A model generated the notes under the pieces. That model searched no databases, was not told the origin of the DNA, and saw only the letters and a program-made list of their open reading frames with translations. Of a stretch of 64,000 nt of DNA, positions 10,141-21,862 are shown in pieces. The translations under genes and the position numbers were made by a program. Location: positions 434,001 through 498,000 of the forward strand of contig JAHDVF020000590.1 of NCBI GenBank assembly GCA_022606425.2, read 5' to 3'. This stretch comes from Lepidostoma basale. Taxonomy: Eukaryota; Arthropoda; Insecta; Trichoptera; Lepidostomatidae. The first letter of the stretch is position 1, and each line of letters opens with the position of its first letter.

Positions 10141-12310
10141 TGATGTATGTAAATTCACTTATCGACCGACATTATGAAAAATTAAGATAGCTCAGTACCG
10201 AGCAATGGATAAGTCAAAACTGTGTACAAAGTATTATAGAAGGGAAGCAACATTTATACAAAGATATAAATACATAATGTGTCTGCAGAAGGTATCGTTT
10301 GCTATATAATTTACCGTTCGAGAGATTCACGTGTCCTCTACTCTGGCAATTGCTTTTTTTTAAGGCAGGCACAAATCAGCCATCAGCTGTATCTGACACG
10401 ACTTCTAGCCTAGAGGGAATGTCCACTGCCCCTGCCCACTGCCCACTGCCCACTCCCCGGGGCATATTGTTAATTTTTTTATAACCATCAAACGGATCTA
10501 TAATATCTAACCTTTTTTCAATTGTTTCTTCACTAACTCTTCTTAATATTTTTGCCTGCATTAAAAAAAATTAATTAAATTTTCGCAACCATCGTTCACA
10601 AATTTCATTTTGAGTTTAAAAGCAACAACTTTCCTGCTAATCAATCTAGGTTTCTCGTTTTCCCTTCAGTCTTAAAAAAGTCTAAAAAACTTTGCTCTGC
10701 CCTGTTTCATTTAGTATAATTTATAACATATTTGCCAGTTGCAATAATTGTACACCTACGATTTATTTAACCCAGAACTTATTTTTAGATTTGTGTTGTC
10801 CAATTGGATTAAGAACTAATATACGAGTATCAAAATGTACGTATGTGTAATTTCTAGTTTCTTGGACCAGAGAAATGTGTTGCTGGATATATGTGGCAAT
10901 CTTTTCGGCCGAATCACCGCGATCATTAGTCTTATTAGCTCATTACTCTGAAGGTAATAGTTCACTTGTTTAAGAGTAGTTAAGGGCACTACTTTATTGT
11001 TATTGCAGTTGCCAGAACAGCAGTTAAAGGTTTACTCCCAAGTCGTTTGAGCCTTATAGCCAAGGGAAAGAGTGGCAAAGCTTGTCAATCACTGTTTTAA
11101 CGGCCGCATGAATGTAATATTATTTTCCTACTTGATACTATTAACCCATGTCAAAGAAATATACAAGAAACTAAGCAGACTAAATTAAGTTGCTTATGGG
11201 TAACTCGAGCCACAACTGAAACGATCCCTTGTTACAACACCACAAGAGATAGTGGGTATCAATATGCTTTTAAGGAGATTTTTAAACTTATATAAGTAAT
11301 TGTGTGGGAAGAAATACGGATAAAAATAAATAAAAATTCACAATGCATCCTCTGACACCAAAACCAGGTTTTCCTCCTCATATCTACCCTTTTCCTAAGG
11401 TCCAATTAAGGTTGCGCTCATCCCCATCGCCATCGAACAAACCATGTAATGTAACTAGTGACATACATTCGGAAAAGAAATCCGAAATAAAGATCGCCCA
11501 CAAGACCCAAATTCCTCCCTGATACGTACTCTGTCAAACATAATGGTCTCACACAGAATGCTCTCCACCACAACCCCATCCAAGCATTGCGCCTTTTCTC
11601 TTCTCACCTTAAACAGTATTTCTTTAAAACAAATAAGATTGATCCCCTCATACTCTACAATGATAACCCTAACTTGTCTTCCATTCTTTGACCAAGAAAC
11701 ATATAGGAGCTTATCATATGCTCTTAATCATCTCTGGTTTTTTTTTAAGAGGAGAACTCTGGGTCACATAACTAGCTCCCACATAAAACAACCACCAGAT
11801 TATATTTCCAATAACGTTTTCAAGAGACGTAGAGCAGCCGAGAGACAGCCACGAGAGCTGAACCTCTGTAAGCCAGAAGATCCAAGTCCAAGTCCGAGTT
11901 AAATATTCCATTGCACAATAACGTTAGTCGGCATGATGTTTACATATTCCATACAGAGTGAGGTTACCCTTGGAATGAATGGATTTAGTTCTAGAGATTA
12001 TGTGACCATCAATCAAGTTAACGTCATTACGTTTTTGCATCATTTAATTATGACATTAAATTAAATGAGACCCTTCTGCAGTATCTCACACGAACTGACC
12101 TTTGAGTCGAGTGATAAATCTAGATGTTCCTAATTAGGTCGTGGTTATGGTTTTTTAAAACCGATTTAGTTCTTATTAGTGAACCTTTTTAGTGCCCTTT
12201 TGATGACCTCATCAATCTGGAGGTTAAAATTGAGACATTATGGTTGTAATGCGACTGTTAGATTGCCGTATTCACTACAATTAAGTATTCAGATGATTTC
12301 TGATTTGAAT
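10141..12310. other. Unassigned sequence
   Basis: No element recognised. A four-fold cactgccc-type microrepeat lies at about 10429-10455. Open frames at 10376-10561 (minus) and 11543-11902 (plus) are not recognised and lack coding support. Confidence 0.4.
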
Positions 12311-12540
12311 TTTCACAATGGAGTTCTGGTTCCAACCCTTATGTATGGAAGCTTAGAATGGAACTGACAAAAGAAGAATTAGAGAAGAATAAATGTGGTA
12401 TAGGTAAGGTCCCTAAAGTATACGTAGCGTAAAACGATGAACGACAGAATTTCAAATGATGACGTAAGGAAGGAATGCAGAGCGGAAGAAATTATTATTA
12501 ATAAAATTATGATACGAAAGAATCACTAATTTGGTCTGGA
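12311..12540 (+). mobile_element. TTAG-LINE subfamily C fragment
   Basis: Starts in the block encoding HNGVLVPTLMYGS and continues, with indels and stops, into NDRISNDDVRKECRAEE. The 3' half is missing, so no hairpin or tail remains. Confidence 0.75.
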
Positions 12541-13074
12541 GTCAGTGTATCTAACAGACTAATAATAATAAATCTATTCAAATATTCCAAAGATATATTC
12601 ATGTAGTATCCTGATGCAGAGATTTAAACAGTTTTCTGAGATGACCTGGTCTCCATGAACAAACGATTCCGAAATTGATTATTCCTTCTTTATTAGTTAT
12701 TTGCTCATTCGTCCGCCAGCATTTATGTGGCTTTCGATGGACCACCCACGCAGAAGAATAAGTACGAACATATCCTTACATATTATAAGTAACAATAAGT
12801 ATTAAAACATTGCAAAATATAATACCTTTCTTAGTAACGAATATTAACCTACCTCAGCTGTACCAACCTATAATAAATAAAATTCTGCAGCTTTTTCAAT
12901 GGCGTTCCGTGAACTTTTCAACTCCTCATCAATAACCACGAAGGGTTTTCTTACTATATAATTGTTCACATTAATTCTTCTCTTCTTCTAAAAGAACCTA
13001 GAGCTGCAACTGAATGAGTGATAGTTGTTCAACTTAAGCCTTCAAAATTTTATTACCTACTTCTTGCTTCTATA

Positions 13075-13104
13075 ATAATAATAATAAAAGTAATAATAAT
13101 AATA
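13075..13104. repeat. TAA microsatellite
   Basis: Imperfect (TAA)n run next to the LINE-D start. Confidence 0.8.
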
Positions 13105-13108
13105 TACT

Positions 13109-13530
13109 ATGAATGTATGGACCCTTATGTATGGAAGCGAAGCATGGAACTGGCAAAATAAGGATGAAAGTAGAATAAATGCAGTAGAAATGAGATCTCT
13201 TAGACGAATGTGTGGATACTGTGTGTATGATAGAGTGTCGAATGAAAATATGAGAAGTGAATGCGGTGCGAATGATAGTGTTATGAACAAACAAATGAAA
13301 GGATCATTAAGATGGTTTGGACATATGGAAAGAATGGTAAAAAAGTATATGTTAACGATGTAAATGGAACCAGAAATAGAGGAAGACCGAGAGAAACGTG
13401 GCACGATTAAATAAATCAAATATTGAATGTCGGCCATGAAATCGACGCGCATGCATGACACGATGTATGAATGTTGAGGAAGCGAGAGAAATATGTCAGG
13501 AAAGAAAAGTGTGGCTAGTTAGTTAGTTTT
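13109..13530 (+). mobile_element. TTAG-LINE subfamily D copy
   Basis: Frame from MYGSEAWNWQNKDESRINAV through NENMRSECGANDSVMNK and RWFGHMERM. The terminal hairpin block is deleted, so the sequence jumps from gtgtggc directly to the TTAG tail. It begins at the same LINE base (acccttatg) as the copy at 45244. Confidence 0.85.
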
Positions 13531-13534
13531 TTAT

Positions 13535-13605
13535 AATATGCTAACTTTAAGAGCACCGTTTTTGTGATGTAATCGCCTCAAAGCACAATAAGACGTGTTT
13601 TAACT
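13535..13605 (-). mobile_element. CR1-like LINE 3' tail fragment
   Basis: Minus-strand gtgctttgaggcgattacat followed by aaaaacggtgctc, the same stem-like UTR pattern as 9821-9889 and 28030-28105. Confidence 0.5.
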
Positions 13606-14739
13606 ATAAAAATCTAAACATGAACGCTGCATCAATATTTGCGATCGGTTAGAAAATAATATAAAACAAATGTGGTTTTGATTTGGGTTTGACATATGAT
13701 AAATATAGGCTTTTTATAATTCTCTATATTTGTAAAAATGAAAATATATACGAGTATACGGGTTTACTAGTTCCTAACTATTTATTTATTATTTTTTCTT
13801 GCTGAAATTCTTTTGAAGATGTCAAATATTAACATAGGTATATAATTTATTAACAGTTATCTTAGCAATTCATTCCAGGAAGGTGGAAATCTCTCTTGTT
13901 ACATTGTTATCACATTTTTGTAAAGTATAAATTTGAAAGCATTTTGAACATCAAATTTATCGCCTTTATTATTTTCCACGAACGTCCCTGCCATCGCAGA
14001 ACAGATGTGTACTGATAGGAATTAAGGGCGATCGTAAAAAAACACAATGAGGTAATATTTTTGGTGATTTAGTACCGAGTGTCCCATAAAACCTTCTCGC
14101 TCTTCGGCAATAATAAGCGAAGAGCGTAACGCGCCCATCGAAATGGCGAAAGATTGCATTTTTAACGTAAATTTTTGCCATCCAGTACATAGTAAGGTCA
14201 GTTTTAACATTCCTCATTTTTAAAAACACACTGCGACATTTAGGTAAACATTATAAATTAACGTTTTTTTTAATAATGATTTTTACGTTTTGTTGTTTTC
14301 TTAAGTAACATTATTCCCCCTTATTAATTGCGTAATATTATAGTTGGTGTAATAGAGATATAAACTTTGATGTCGAATCGAAATGCTGTAAATGTTTTGT
14401 AACTGTGTAATATAATGAGAGTGTTATTTTTAATTGAAACTAAATATTTTTGAGGGACAGGTGAGTATGCGGAATTTAAAACAAGTTTTGGGCGATCGCT
14501 GAACATTTCACGTAATTAACACAACAGCTGTTATTTTTTGTGGTGTCTTATATAAGGATACTGCAAACAGTATCTCCCGTTCGACCTTCCATTCATCAGA
14601 TGTGAATTGCGCAGCAAAAAAAATACTCAATACCTCTTCCCTCATTACCTTTCTCCAAATATATTTAAAAATATATACTCTATATTATAGTGTCATGTTT
14701 ACGAATACTAACTTTCTCAATGAACAACGACCTAGGTAA
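13606..14739. other. Unassigned; unrecognised minus-strand open frame
   Basis: A minus-strand open frame at 13969-14229 reads plausibly, but a second frame on the same strand is also open and I recognise neither. Otherwise AT-rich. Confidence 0.35.
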
Positions 14740-14885
14740 AAACATAAAGACCAACGATTTGAGGAAATTGAAAAGACCTGAAGAATGCAGAGGGATGGCC
14801 AGGAACAGGAGCCTGTGCTCTTGTGGACGAGGTCTAATCCCACACCGGAATGTAGTTTCGAGAAGAAAGAAAAAAATATTATAAT
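14740..14885 (+). mobile_element. C-terminal tip of a non-LTR retrotransposon
   Basis: The run RGMARNRSLCSCG and IPHRNVVSRRKK resembles the degraded end of LINE proteins finishing with a PHTGM-like motif and a poly-acidic/AT tail. The minus copy at 42000-42350 ends the same way (APHRDVAP). Family not resolved. Confidence 0.5.
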
Positions 14886-14924
14886 ATAATGATAAGAAAA
14901 TTAAAAAAATATGTCAATAACAAA

Positions 14925-15565
14925 TTCCACATATCATCTCAAGGATTCAACATGAAAATCTCCATCGGCAAGATAAAGAGCATGGTTACATCAAGCCAAC
15001 CAGTGCGATGCAAGCTTGCATTAGATAATAAAATAATAGAACAACTGACGCATTTCTAGTACTTAGGTGTTGATGTATCAAGCAGCAGTGACCTCTACGA
15101 AGAAGTAAGTGAACTAACAAATACGGCCGCCGTTGTGGCTGGCTGTTTGACGAATGCTGTTTGGAAAAATAAAAATATGCTAAACGAGAGAAAAACTCGA
15201 ATCGTCCTATAATGATAAATGGAATAGAAACGAGAGCTGACACCATCAGAACAAAAAGTATCGTATGAACCACAGAAATGAAGACTCTCCGATCCGTTGG
15301 GGGAACGACACTCCAAGACAGAATAAGAAATTCTGAAATAAGAAAGATCTGCAGTGTGGAAGATGTCGTGTGATGGGGAAAACTGAGAAGACGCTACTGG
15401 AGAAATCATGTGGTAAGAGCATGTTCTGAAAGAGTGATAAATATTGCCGCAAATAAAGTACCAACAGGAAATCGACCTGTAGGTAGACCACCAAAAATAT
15501 GGCGAGACAGTTGGACATCTGCATCCCAGGTACAGACTCCGAGAAATAACAGGACACAGTCCTAA
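14925..15565 (+). pseudogene. RTE-like LINE reverse transcriptase C-terminal relic
   Basis: Plus-strand translation, across several stops and frame changes, gives KISIGKIKSMVTSSQ, then TNTAAVVAGCL, TTEMKTLRSVGGTTLQDRI and GRPPKIWRDSWTSAS. This is the reverse-transcriptase thumb and C-terminal region of an APE-type non-LTR element, related to the minus copy at 43265-43850 (TTEMKTLCGIAGKILRDRV). Catalytic motifs lie upstream and are absent. It is not translatable as it stands. Confidence 0.75.
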
Positions 15566-15599
15566 ATAAAGCAGAAGAAGAATAAAAAGAAGCAAATAA

Positions 15600-16029
15600 C
15601 ATATTATGAGATAATAGTCTAAATTTAAAGATTGAGGTTATATTTTCATTATTTCCGTACAGCTTACTACCACAACTATTAATCCTGTATTCAATTCCTA
15701 ATATTTAGATAACTTTCCAAAATTTTCCAAATATTTGAATTCGAAAAGGAATCCTGTAATATCCAAGACAAATCTGGGATGTGGAATATTAACCGCTATT
15801 TGTAAACGCATGTTTACAAATAATAAACACTTTCGGATTTTTAACTGCATATTTGTGAATGTGGTAATTTTAATCATAATAGAGCTGAACAAGTCGCATT
15901 CTTCAAATTATAAATTTAAATAATTAATGTTTTTAATTGAAATTTCTTGGTAGAAATTCATTTTAAATAATGAAAATCAAAAATTTTTATACAAAATTTC
16001 TCTATTATTATGAATTTAGTGTGCTTCCA
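15600..16029. other. Unassigned AT-rich sequence
   Basis: Nothing recognised. Confidence 0.45.
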
Positions 16030-16108
16030 CTTGTGTTTATGTTCGACCGGTTTCAGCAGCTTGCTGACCAGAAGATGGCAGCAAGCTGCCGAAACCGGAC
16101 GAAAATAA
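16030..16108. repeat. Short hammerhead-like palindrome, CCGG type
   Basis: Arms gaccggtttcagcagcttgc and gcaagctgccgaaaccgg face each other. The plus half reads CAGAAGA, TGGCAGC, AAGC, TGCC, GAAACCGGAC: stem II is good, but CUGANGA has one change and GUC is GAC. Confidence 0.6.
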
Positions 16109-16113
16109 ACGTG

Positions 16114-16367
16114 GCGACCTTCGTGACAGAGTGGTTAGAGCTCTGACTTCCATACCGAAGGTCCCAAGTTCGATTTCCGGCGATGGCAGTGTGATTGTCG
16201 CATTGTCTTTGGTCTGGTGTAGAATTCACGTGACAATAAAATGGCGATAGATTGGCTACCTATCACATGTCATGTGAATCATCAATATAATAGCTAAAAA
16301 TAATGTGCATACAGTAATTGGGTTTAAGCGACCTGTTGTATACAAGAAAAAAAAACACACACACACA
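16114..16367 (+). mobile_element. tRNA-derived SINE, family 1, tail type II
   Basis: Same head and body as 8617-8860 (gtggttagagctctgac and gttcgatttccggcgatgg), but the 3' end is cagtaattgggtttaagcga then ctgttgtatacaag and an A/CA-rich run. Both promoter boxes look intact. Confidence 0.85.
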
Positions 16368-16369
16368 AT

Positions 16370-17100
16370 TGGAAGCACACTTAATACATAATAATAAAGA
16401 AATTTCGTATACATTATTTTTGTTTTCATTATTATAAATTTAAATCTTAAATCTTTTGGTAAACATGGGTAATGGACACGTGCATGTACATTATATAATA
16501 TGATAATTGTGATATCTGTTAAATTTCCAGTTAATCAGTTATTAAAATATATCTGAAATTGGAAATGATAACAGGGATATATATACAACATTAGCTAAAA
16601 TTATAAAGTAGAATCGTCATCTCTTATAGTATACCCATACTTCGGAGACTTGTCGTATTAAAATACCCGACCTTGTTCTCGTGCTGCCACCTCTTTCATT
16701 TCTCTCCTAATGACGCCTGCATATAACAATAATTTTAGGTCAGAACCTTATTCTGCCATATTATTCCCATTGCAGAAGCAAACACTACACATTAACACAG
16801 TTGGAAGGGATTAAGAAATTAGGGCGGGACCTACAAAGATAATGAGCACTCTAAGCTAACATCGGCTGTTGGAGTCGGCTATCCGTGACCTGGAATGGCA
16901 ACCCGCATGCTGAGTCCGTCCTCCAACTAACAGGTATTTTGCAAATAAGTTTACGAAGGTCACAGCGTAATTAGTAGAAGCACCTGCATATTTAGTTTTG
17001 GCGTGTTTTGTGGCTGCAATCATTTATATTCTACTATTTTTGAAGTGGTTAGTTGATGAAAATAATAGTTAAATAATATAATTATTTCATACATCACCAT
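16370..17100. other. Unassigned sequence
   Basis: Nothing recognised; GC rises modestly at 16800-16930. Confidence 0.45.
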
Positions 17101-17307
17101 GTCGACCTTCGGGGTAGAGTGTAAGAGCTCTGACTGCATACCAAAGGTCCCGGTGTAGTGTGATTTAAACACTATTTTATCTGGTGTAAAATTCACGTGT
17201 CAATAAAAATGGCGATAGATTAGCTACCTATCACATGTCATGAGAATCCATATGTTTTAAAAAATGTACACAGTAGTTGGGTTCAAACGACTCGTTGAAT
17301 ACAAAAT
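17101..17307 (+). mobile_element. tRNA-derived SINE, family 1, tail type II, B box deleted
   Basis: Head, body and type II tail match 16114-16367, but the segment gttcgattcccggcgatgg is missing after aaaggtcccgg, removing the B box. Probably silent. Confidence 0.8.
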
Positions 17308-17334
17308 AACAACTAATGCGATTAAAGCAGGCAC

Positions 17335-17745
17335 TGGCTGAAAAATAACCGGAAGGGGGCAACAGGCACAGCAAGCTGATTCTTCAACACGACAACGCTC
17401 GACTTCAGATAGGAATCGCGGTCAAATACAACATACAGAATGTGGGTTGGGAGATTATACCGCAACCGCCTTATTCATTAGACGTGGCACCATCGGACTA
17501 CCACTTGTTCAGCCTCACGCCTTAGAAGAGTAGTACTTCCATTCACATGCAGTCAAGAATTGGTTCTATGCCTGGATTACCTCAAAAGACGATGCGTTTT
17601 TCTACGATGGTTTCATCTATCGCCATAAAAATGCGAAATGTACTGGCTAACGATAGACAATAGTTTGATTGGTGTGTTATTTATTTTACCTTTCAAATAA
17701 ATGCGATTTTCATACAAAAAACAGACCGAACATTCCGAAATAATT
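17335..17745 (+). pseudogene. mariner transposase relic (DD34D type), C-terminal
   Basis: One frame reads LILQHDNARLQIGIAV, then NVGWEIIPQPPYSLDVAP and SDYHLFS before a stop. The second catalytic D is in HDNAR (codon 17391) and the third in PSDYH (codon 17496). That leaves 34 residues between them, the DD34D spacing of mariner transposases. The N-terminal half and both terminal repeats are not seen. Stops and frameshifts make it dead. Confidence 0.82.
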
Positions 17746-17929
17746 AGATAATATGTAATTGGCATGCGTATTCTCATGCCAAAATATATTTTTACATATT
17801 ATTATACTCATAGTTTTATTCAAAATTACAAATTAAGTTGGGCTATATTATTATGTGAATTGTTTTGGCCAATTTGATTATTGCCGCTCTTTATGGTAGT
17901 TATTTGTGACAAAAAAAATACGTTTTTAC

Positions 17930-18455
17930 TGTTTTGGTGTCAAAACTATACAAGTTTTTTCCTTTATAAAAAGAATTTTGACAGGTGTAAAAATACATTT
18001 TTCATTTGTTCCAATGACAATTTGAATAAATTCTTCAATAATATTTTGAATTTCTTGCTGGTGTTGGATTGTTTTAAGTGCCTTATTACAGTAGATAAAA
18101 AAAACAGTGGATAACGTGGAATAAAAATGAAATAAACCCAAATGTCCGGATCGTCCAGCTGACCATCTAAAAGAACATTATTTGTTCAATTATTTTCCTT
18201 TGTTATTTTATTTTATATCATTGTATTTCAGATAATTTGTTTTAGATTTGTTATGTAGACGTTGAACGATCCAAGTGTGCGCGGGAGAGACCTTTTGGTG
18301 GCGATGAGGTTCGCAACCCATCACACCGCGTCTCTCGCGATGGCGAAAAGAGAAGGATGGAGTGCCGCATCGATTCAAGTGTGGCAGTCCATTCCTTCTG
18401 CCTACCCTTTCGGGGAGACGGCGTGATGGTAAGTTAGTTAGTTAGTTAGTTTTAT
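17930..18455 (+). mobile_element. Non-autonomous retroelement using the TTAG-LINE 3' end
   Basis: About 520 bases align with the minus-strand copy at 55403-55995: tttataaaaagaattttgac, ccggatcgtcca, gtgtgcgcgggaga, then ggcgaaaagagaaggatgg. It finishes with the LINE hairpin (CCCTTTCGGGG) and TTAG tail. There is no open frame of note. Likely mobilised in trans by TTAG-LINE reverse transcriptase. Confidence 0.8.
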
Positions 18456-18849
18456 TAACTGATTTATAATGAATAATTAATTTTATATCGATACGTAAAA
18501 AAATACTAATCATAAATATGTATTTTACGTAATTTTTAATTATTTAACAAGTTTCTTGTATTTTGATGTTATTGGGGTGTTATTTAGAGGATCTTTCAGA
18601 GAGGCTGGGTTAGGGCCGAGGGCGGTACACCTGCAGCCAATTATTTTAATTGTTACCCTTAGATATCAACCCTGTCTGACCGGAATACGAATGCGGTGGA
18701 ATGATAGAACAACTTAGCATATCTACCTAAACAACACCAAATACATTATTTATACATACAAGCAATGTGGCATGTGCTACTACAATCTAAAAACATTGTA
18801 TTTAAATATGACTACGTATTATGTCAGCTTAAGAGCAGAGTTATTATTT
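18456..18849. other. Unassigned sequence
   Basis: Nothing recognised. Confidence 0.45.
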
Positions 18850-19065
18850 TGCTAAATGACCGGTTTCTGCAGAGAGACCGAAATTAAACTTCTTCTTCCG
18901 GTGCCGTGTCAGGTCCCCCCAACATTGGCAATCACTGCAGCAAAGGCATCTCTGTCCTGCGCAATTTTGAACAGGTTTTGGACTCTGGTCATTCCTGTCC
19001 AATCTTTTATGTTCCGCAGCCAGAACAATTGTCTTATACCAACTCCCCAACGTCCCTCTAGTTAC
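18850..19065 (-). pseudogene. Non-LTR retrotransposon C-terminus
   Basis: The minus frame reads VGIRQLFWLRNIKDWTGM, TRVQNLFKIAQDRDAFAA and VIANVGG then a stop. The WTGM ... A.DR..F...IANV pattern is the usual C-terminal tip of a LINE family common in insects. No reverse-transcriptase motif is present. Confidence 0.65.
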
Positions 19066-20158
19066 CCGTTAATACCAGTCGAAGGTGGTGGTATTTTTTT
19101 AATATCTATTTCCCGGATAGTGTTCGAATACATAGCGATAATTTATGGGGTATTTATTCGATAAATTTCAAAATAATCGCTCCGAGTCTCTATTTAATAA
19201 TTAGTTTATTAGACGTTGAAGCCATTTGTACGATATACTGCTGTTCTGAATTTCATGAAATACTTTCTGAACACAAATATTTTTATAATGATATGTAAAA
19301 AGCAATAAAGATCAGTGAAATTCTGTTTGTTTCCATTTACCCTTTGATAGATGGGCACATAACATTTATAAACAGAAATGGCCACATGATCCCGACTCGG
19401 CAGAGCCATAAACCTCTAAATAAGTACCAACAACTGTCTTATAAAATTATCACGACATAATTTTGCCCGTTCTTTATATTTGTCTATAATTTATAAGTAG
19501 TCACCGTCCTCTCCGCAGAGCCCTTCAAAGATTTCCCTACAAATTAACCCATAAATTTAATCTTTTCTATTTTTTGTAATTTTATGATAATTTATTCCCG
19601 CGTTTATTGCCACGAAAGAAGGTTAATAAAAATGTAGTCTAAGATAAAACGTGTGAAACTACAGCTCTACAATGGCCGTAAATCTTTCAAAACAAAATGT
19701 ATAACGGAATAGCCATCGGATGATACACATCACAGACGGAATCACGTGGACGGCGGCCGTAAATCAAGATCCAACAATCATTTCACAATGCGCATGCCGC
19801 CAACTCGGAACAAATAAACTAACTGTACCCACTCCACTTTCCTATTAAATCGAAGTCGTAAAATATTAATGACATAATTTAGAAAAGGTTAACCGTAATG
19901 GCGCGAATACGTTCTAGATACAATTACCAAATCCGGCTGAGAGTCAGTTTGATGACGTCATTCTATGGACTGACTTCCATTTCGGTTGCACACGGAAAAT
20001 CAAATGCTAATTGTAATAGGAGAATGCTCATCTTACAGTTTGGAAATTTCCAAATTTTTACCCAAAACAGGATTCTTTCAAATCGATCGATGCTAATACA
20101 ATTATATACAATTATATACTACCTTCATTTTGGTTTATTGCCATTTCGGTGGGATTAT
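19066..20158. other. Unassigned sequence
   Basis: Nothing recognised. An 89-codon plus-strand frame at 19898-20167 runs into the LINE tail and is not supported. Confidence 0.4.
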
Positions 20159-20159
20159 T

Positions 20160-20330
20160 CTAACTAACCATCACGCCGTCTCTCCTAAGGGGTAGGTAAA
20201 AATAATGTACTGCCAAACTTTTCTTTCCTGACGTACTTTTCTCGATTCTTCAACATTAATACATCGTGTCATGCACGCATGTCGATTTCTTCGACTCTTC
20301 ACGTGGCCAAGCTTACAATATACTCGTATA
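20160..20330 (-). mobile_element. TTAG-LINE 3' end, subfamily D-like
   Basis: Minus-strand hairpin CCCCTTAGGAGA, then the ACMTRC/NVEE block, truncated after GHVKS. Confidence 0.8.
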
Positions 20331-21404
20331 TAACTATAATATAATTATGTAAAAATAAGCGCGGGATTCTAGCATTTATACAAGTTCCAAAAATGTGTCA
20401 GTTGTGGTAGTCATAAGAAGGGCGGAATGGGGGATGTTCTTAAACATAAAGCGATCGCTCAACCCAACCATTCTGTTCCCAGAAAAACAATTTACATCTT
20501 CGTCTCTATTGAAATACAATTAATCCTTATAAAGAAAAAATTATCCGCAATGGGTAAAATCCAGTATATGTCTACAAGAATTTGTAAACAATATAATACC
20601 CCCCACCAAAGGGGAGGAAACAGATCTTCTTCACCGAGTTGATATAGTATTTGTAACCGGTATAAAACGGATCCAAGGAAAATTGTAAATAATTTATCTC
20701 AAAATCTTAAATGTTTCTAAGCACTCTGGGTTAGCTTGTAGATTATTCAATAATGAAAATAAAAATAAGACTAATTGATGTTGTTAATTTATAATACCAG
20801 TAATTTCGTAACATTTAAGTAAGATTCTCGGAATCACTACTATCATAGTAAGGAAAACTAAGTATCTATTTCGTTGAAGCTGAGACTAAAGCCTTTCGAT
20901 AGTTACCGCCTCGGTTCCTTCAGCTATTCCGGCGCGACTTGGGCCATTGTTCAAGTCGAGCGCGTATTTGATATCTCATTGAAATTCTAGTTTTGTTTGC
21001 TTGTTGTCAGTAAAGTCTAAATAATATTATTACAGTATGCAAATGAGAGTAGCTGGCTGAAGCCTGCACTGTGAACCAAATACTTATCTCAATCTTTAGT
21101 TTACACATTAAACTGCGTTTAAACTCCGCCAGGTATTGTACGGAGCGTATTAATAATGTGGAATTACACCATTCTGGGTTCTATTCCGGAGAATATCAAA
21201 CTTTACACTTACTAAATCTTTTGCAGCGAGATTTATTCATAGAAGCCCGCCTAGCTAAAATTAACTCAAATTAATGTGTCATGTTAACTTACATACTCTG
21301 AAGATTTATGTGTATGATTATCATATTTAACTCTCATATGCAGTTTTAGAATTTAGTATTAAATATAAAAACCATTTTTTTCGACTCTTTTATTTAAATG
21401 GTCT
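20331..21404. other. Unassigned sequence
   Basis: Nothing recognised; several short frames without support. Confidence 0.4.
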
Positions 21405-21700
21405 TTTTCTTTTTTATATACTTTGTATATACAAAACTAACTTAAAAAAAAAAAAAAAACATATCAGACATGTTTCGGATAGCCGGTCCTTCCTCAGTGA
21501 TATTATAAAGATACATATATTGAATATTATAAAATTGTTTACAAATATGATCAGTTTTGACAGTATATCATAAAGATTATAAAGATTTATATTTCCAAAG
21601 AGAAAAAGACAAATAAAACATCTACAACACAAAGTATGGCGAACATAGAAGAAATTCTTATATTTAATTTCATGCAAAGCAATTTTTTTTACTGATTTCA
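21405..21700 (-). repeat. Hammerhead-repeat family 1 element
   Basis: Matches 9664-10140 at both ends: tttttatatactttgtata near 21412 and acaacacaaagtatggcg near 21623. It has one hammerhead motif rather than a long palindrome. A 17-base A-run sits beside the motif. Confidence 0.7.
21460..21503 (-). ncRNA. Candidate hammerhead ribozyme, small stem III
   Basis: On the minus strand, in order: ATATCA (stem I 5'), CTGAGGA (core), A, GGACCGGCTATCC (stem II, GGA/TCC at its base), GAAAC, AT, GTC (cleavage site after C), TGATAT (stem I 3'). Stem I pairs perfectly over 6 bp. CUGANGA and GAAA match the conserved core, position 7 being variable. One extra A sits between core and stem II. Stem III is only A-U and C-G around a 2-nt loop; published small-stem-III hammerheads cleave as dimers. 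Confidence 0.6.
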
Positions 21701-21804
21701 ATAAAATTATTTAATATAATCAAATGATTTTACTGAAATCTCTTGATGGAAGTTCATTTTAAATAATAATTAAATAAAACGATGTTTTTTAACTACTTCC
21801 ACTT

Positions 21805-21862
21805 TTGTCTTTATTTAGACAGCGACCGGTTTCGCCAGGCTCGCTGGCATCGACAGACTGGT
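21805..21862 (-). repeat. Hammerhead-like motif, CCGG type, altered core
   Basis: The minus strand reads CTGTCGA, TGCCAGCGAGCCTGGC, GAAACCGGTC. Stem II GCCAG/CTGGC is strong, and GAAAC..GUC is present, but CUGANGA is changed. Confidence 0.5.

Noticed and set aside
11543..11902. 119-codon open frame
   Set aside because: Low-complexity Ser/Pro end and no homology that I recognise.
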